Positions 5,974 through 6,846 of a DNA stretch of 6,846 bases are shown here, in pieces; the first letter of the stretch is position 1, and the number at the start of each line of letters is the position of its first letter. The notes beneath the pieces are model-generated. The model worked only from the letters and a program-made list of their open reading frames with translations, was not told the DNA's origin and made no database searches. Location of the stretch: positions 1 through 6,846 of the forward strand of contig JAJUFY010000117.1 of assembly GCA_029263635.1 (NCBI GenBank). Direction: 5' to 3'. The stretch comes from Ectothiorhodospiraceae bacterium. Its GTDB lineage: Bacteria > Pseudomonadota > Gammaproteobacteria > Nitrococcales > AK92. The position numbers and the translations under genes are program-made.

Positions 5974-6000
5974 CGAGTCGCGCCGTCCGGCCGCGACTCG
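5974..6000 (-). terminator. Candidate hairpin terminator of the TraF_2 gene
   Basis: A perfect 9-bp inverted repeat, CGAGTCGCG at 5974-5982 and CGCGACTCG at 5992-6000, with the 9-nt loop CCGTCCGGC. It begins 14 bp beyond the stop codon of the minus-strand gene ending at 6015, the right place for a terminator or a 3'-end protecting stem. It lacks a U-tract, so intrinsic termination is unproven. The second hairpin (5937-5962) follows 11 bp further on. Confidence 0.4.
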
Positions 6001-6014
6001 TGGGCAGATCGGGC

Positions 6015-6846
6015 CTAGAACGTCAGAGCCATCTGCAGGGCGCCGCCGACCTCATCCGCGTTGGCCGCCAGGCCGAGGTCCAGGTGCAGCACCTTGAACG
6101 GCGACAGGCCGATGCCGGCGGAGATCACGCTGCGATCGGAATTGACCATGTCGTGGCGGTAACCGGCCCGCAGCTGCGCCCAACCGAAGGCGCTCAGCTC
6201 GGCACCGACGGCGAAGTACTGGCTGCCTTCCTCGAAGGCCAGCGGCTTGTTCTTGGTGAGGTCGAGATCCGCGCCGACCCGGAACCAGCCGCCGTCGTAG
6301 CCCACGCCCACCCGCGCCAGCGGCTTGAGGGAAATCGTGTGGTTCTCGTTATCGATGGTGACGGTCTTGTAGTCGCGGCTGATCAGATTCTTGACCACGG
6401 CACCGACATACAGGCCGTTGCCGAAGTCCTTGGTCAGGCCGATGTCGAGGTTGAAGTCGCCGTAGGACTTCCGGTAGTCGTCGGCATCGATATCGTCAAT
6501 ATCGGTCTCGTCGATGCGGGCCTTGTAGTAGATGGTCTCGACCTGCACGTATTTGGGCGTGATGCCGATCGACACGCCAGGCCCGAGCAGCGAAACACGC
6601 TTGGCGAAGGTAATGCCGATTTCGCCGATAGCGGCGCCGAGAAGTTCGGCTTCGCTCGTAAAGGAATGGTTTAAGTAATCATTTGGAGAAACGGCTCCAT
6701 TCCCTACATCGTTCAATAGCTGACGGTCTGCGTCCGAGTAATCAATCAAGGCGCCAATAGTCGCTTGGCCGGAAATAGCCAAGCCGATACCCCAGCCAGT
6801 CATCGGCAGATTGGTCAGCAGCGCGGTTCCCAGTTCCACCTGGGCA
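6015..6846 (-). CDS. TraF_2-family outer-membrane barrel protein, C-terminal part
   Basis: Partial gene: the start lies beyond the right edge, and 276 residues to the stop are present. The repeated amphipathic strands, the motifs GPGVSIGITPKYVQVETIYY, DFNLDIGLTKDFGNGLYVG and VVKNLI, the DLDLTKN turn and AQLRAGYRHDMVN match the TraF_2 family (PF13729). Databases often label it 'conjugal transfer protein TraF'. The terminal residue is phenylalanine (LQMALTF), the signature recognised by the outer-membrane barrel assembly machinery, so I infer an outer-membrane protein. A very acidic loop (about 6476-6520, with TDIDDIDADD) precedes one strand. The function of chromosomal members is not established. 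The coding DNA at 6661-6720 is only 40% GC by hand count, against 72% at 6061-6120. No other conjugation gene is present, so transfer is not implied. Two hairpins follow the stop. Confidence 0.88.
   Translation of the reverse strand, partial: AQVELGTALLTNLPMTGWGIGLAISGQATIGALIDYSDADRQLLNDVGNGAVSPNDYLNHSFTSEAELLGAAIGEIGITFAKRVSLLGPGVSIGITPKYVQVETIYYKARIDETDIDDIDADDYRKSYGDFNLDIGLTKDFGNGLYVGAVVKNLISRDYKTVTIDNENHTISLKPLARVGVGYDGGWFRVGADLDLTKNKPLAFEEGSQYFAVGAELSAFGWAQLRAGYRHDMVNSDRSVISAGIGLSPFKVLHLDLGLAANADEVGGALQMALTF

Noticed and set aside
5814..6674. Plus-strand open frame of 286 codons opposite the TraF_2 gene
   Set aside because: It is a shadow frame: it runs through two hairpins and opposite a gene with clear family motifs and a barrel-type C-terminus.
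6015..6846. Reading this as part of a conjugative plasmid because of the TraF name
   Set aside because: No relaxase, coupling protein, pilus or other transfer gene is in the window. The family name is historical, and members are common as lone chromosomal genes.

Overview
The window is GC-rich, densely coded bacterial DNA with good Shine-Dalgarno sites. Gene content suggests a chromosomal segment of a proteobacterium, most likely a high-GC gammaproteobacterium (Xanthomonadales/Nevskiales-like). Three things point that way: a TraF_2-type outer-membrane barrel protein, a XenA-type Old Yellow Enzyme, and a GGGAGAGGG-type intergenic palindrome. The taxonomic guess is an inference. I see no tRNA, rRNA, CRISPR array, transposase or integrase.

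Layout. Positions 1-346 hold no gene I can support, only two small inverted repeats. A 71-residue single-pass membrane protein of unknown function (363-578, +) converges on a minus-strand run of four genes. In transcription order these are an alpha/beta hydrolase (4569-3934), a classical short-chain dehydrogenase (3889-3143), a XenA/YqjM-type FMN ene-reductase (3111-1945) and a 12-helix drug:H+ antiporter-type MFS permease (1859-588). The first three have gaps of 44 and 31 bp and look like an operon. The MFS gene follows after 85 bp and may have its own promoter. A MOSC-domain gene (4659-5162, +) diverges from the hydrolase across an 89-bp gap and converges, 5 bp apart, on a dienelactone-hydrolase-family gene (5848-5168, -). 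A 166-bp gap with two strong hairpins separates this from the 3' part of a TraF_2-family gene (6846-6015, -), whose start lies outside the window.

How the genes may work together. The minus-strand cluster pairs an esterase-like hydrolase, an NADP-type SDR, an ene-reductase that acts on activated C=C or nitro compounds, and an exporter. That is a plausible kit for reducing and expelling electrophilic or xenobiotic carbonyl compounds. The neighbouring DLH-family hydrolase and MOSC protein fit a detoxification neighbourhood, but no substrate can be read from the sequence. I found no convincing evidence of a wholly new system. The most notable points are the cluster itself, a hydrolase with a TTG start and no obvious catalytic acid, a possible leaderless MFS transcript, an AT-rich block inside the TraF_2 gene, and the tandem hairpins at 5937-6000.
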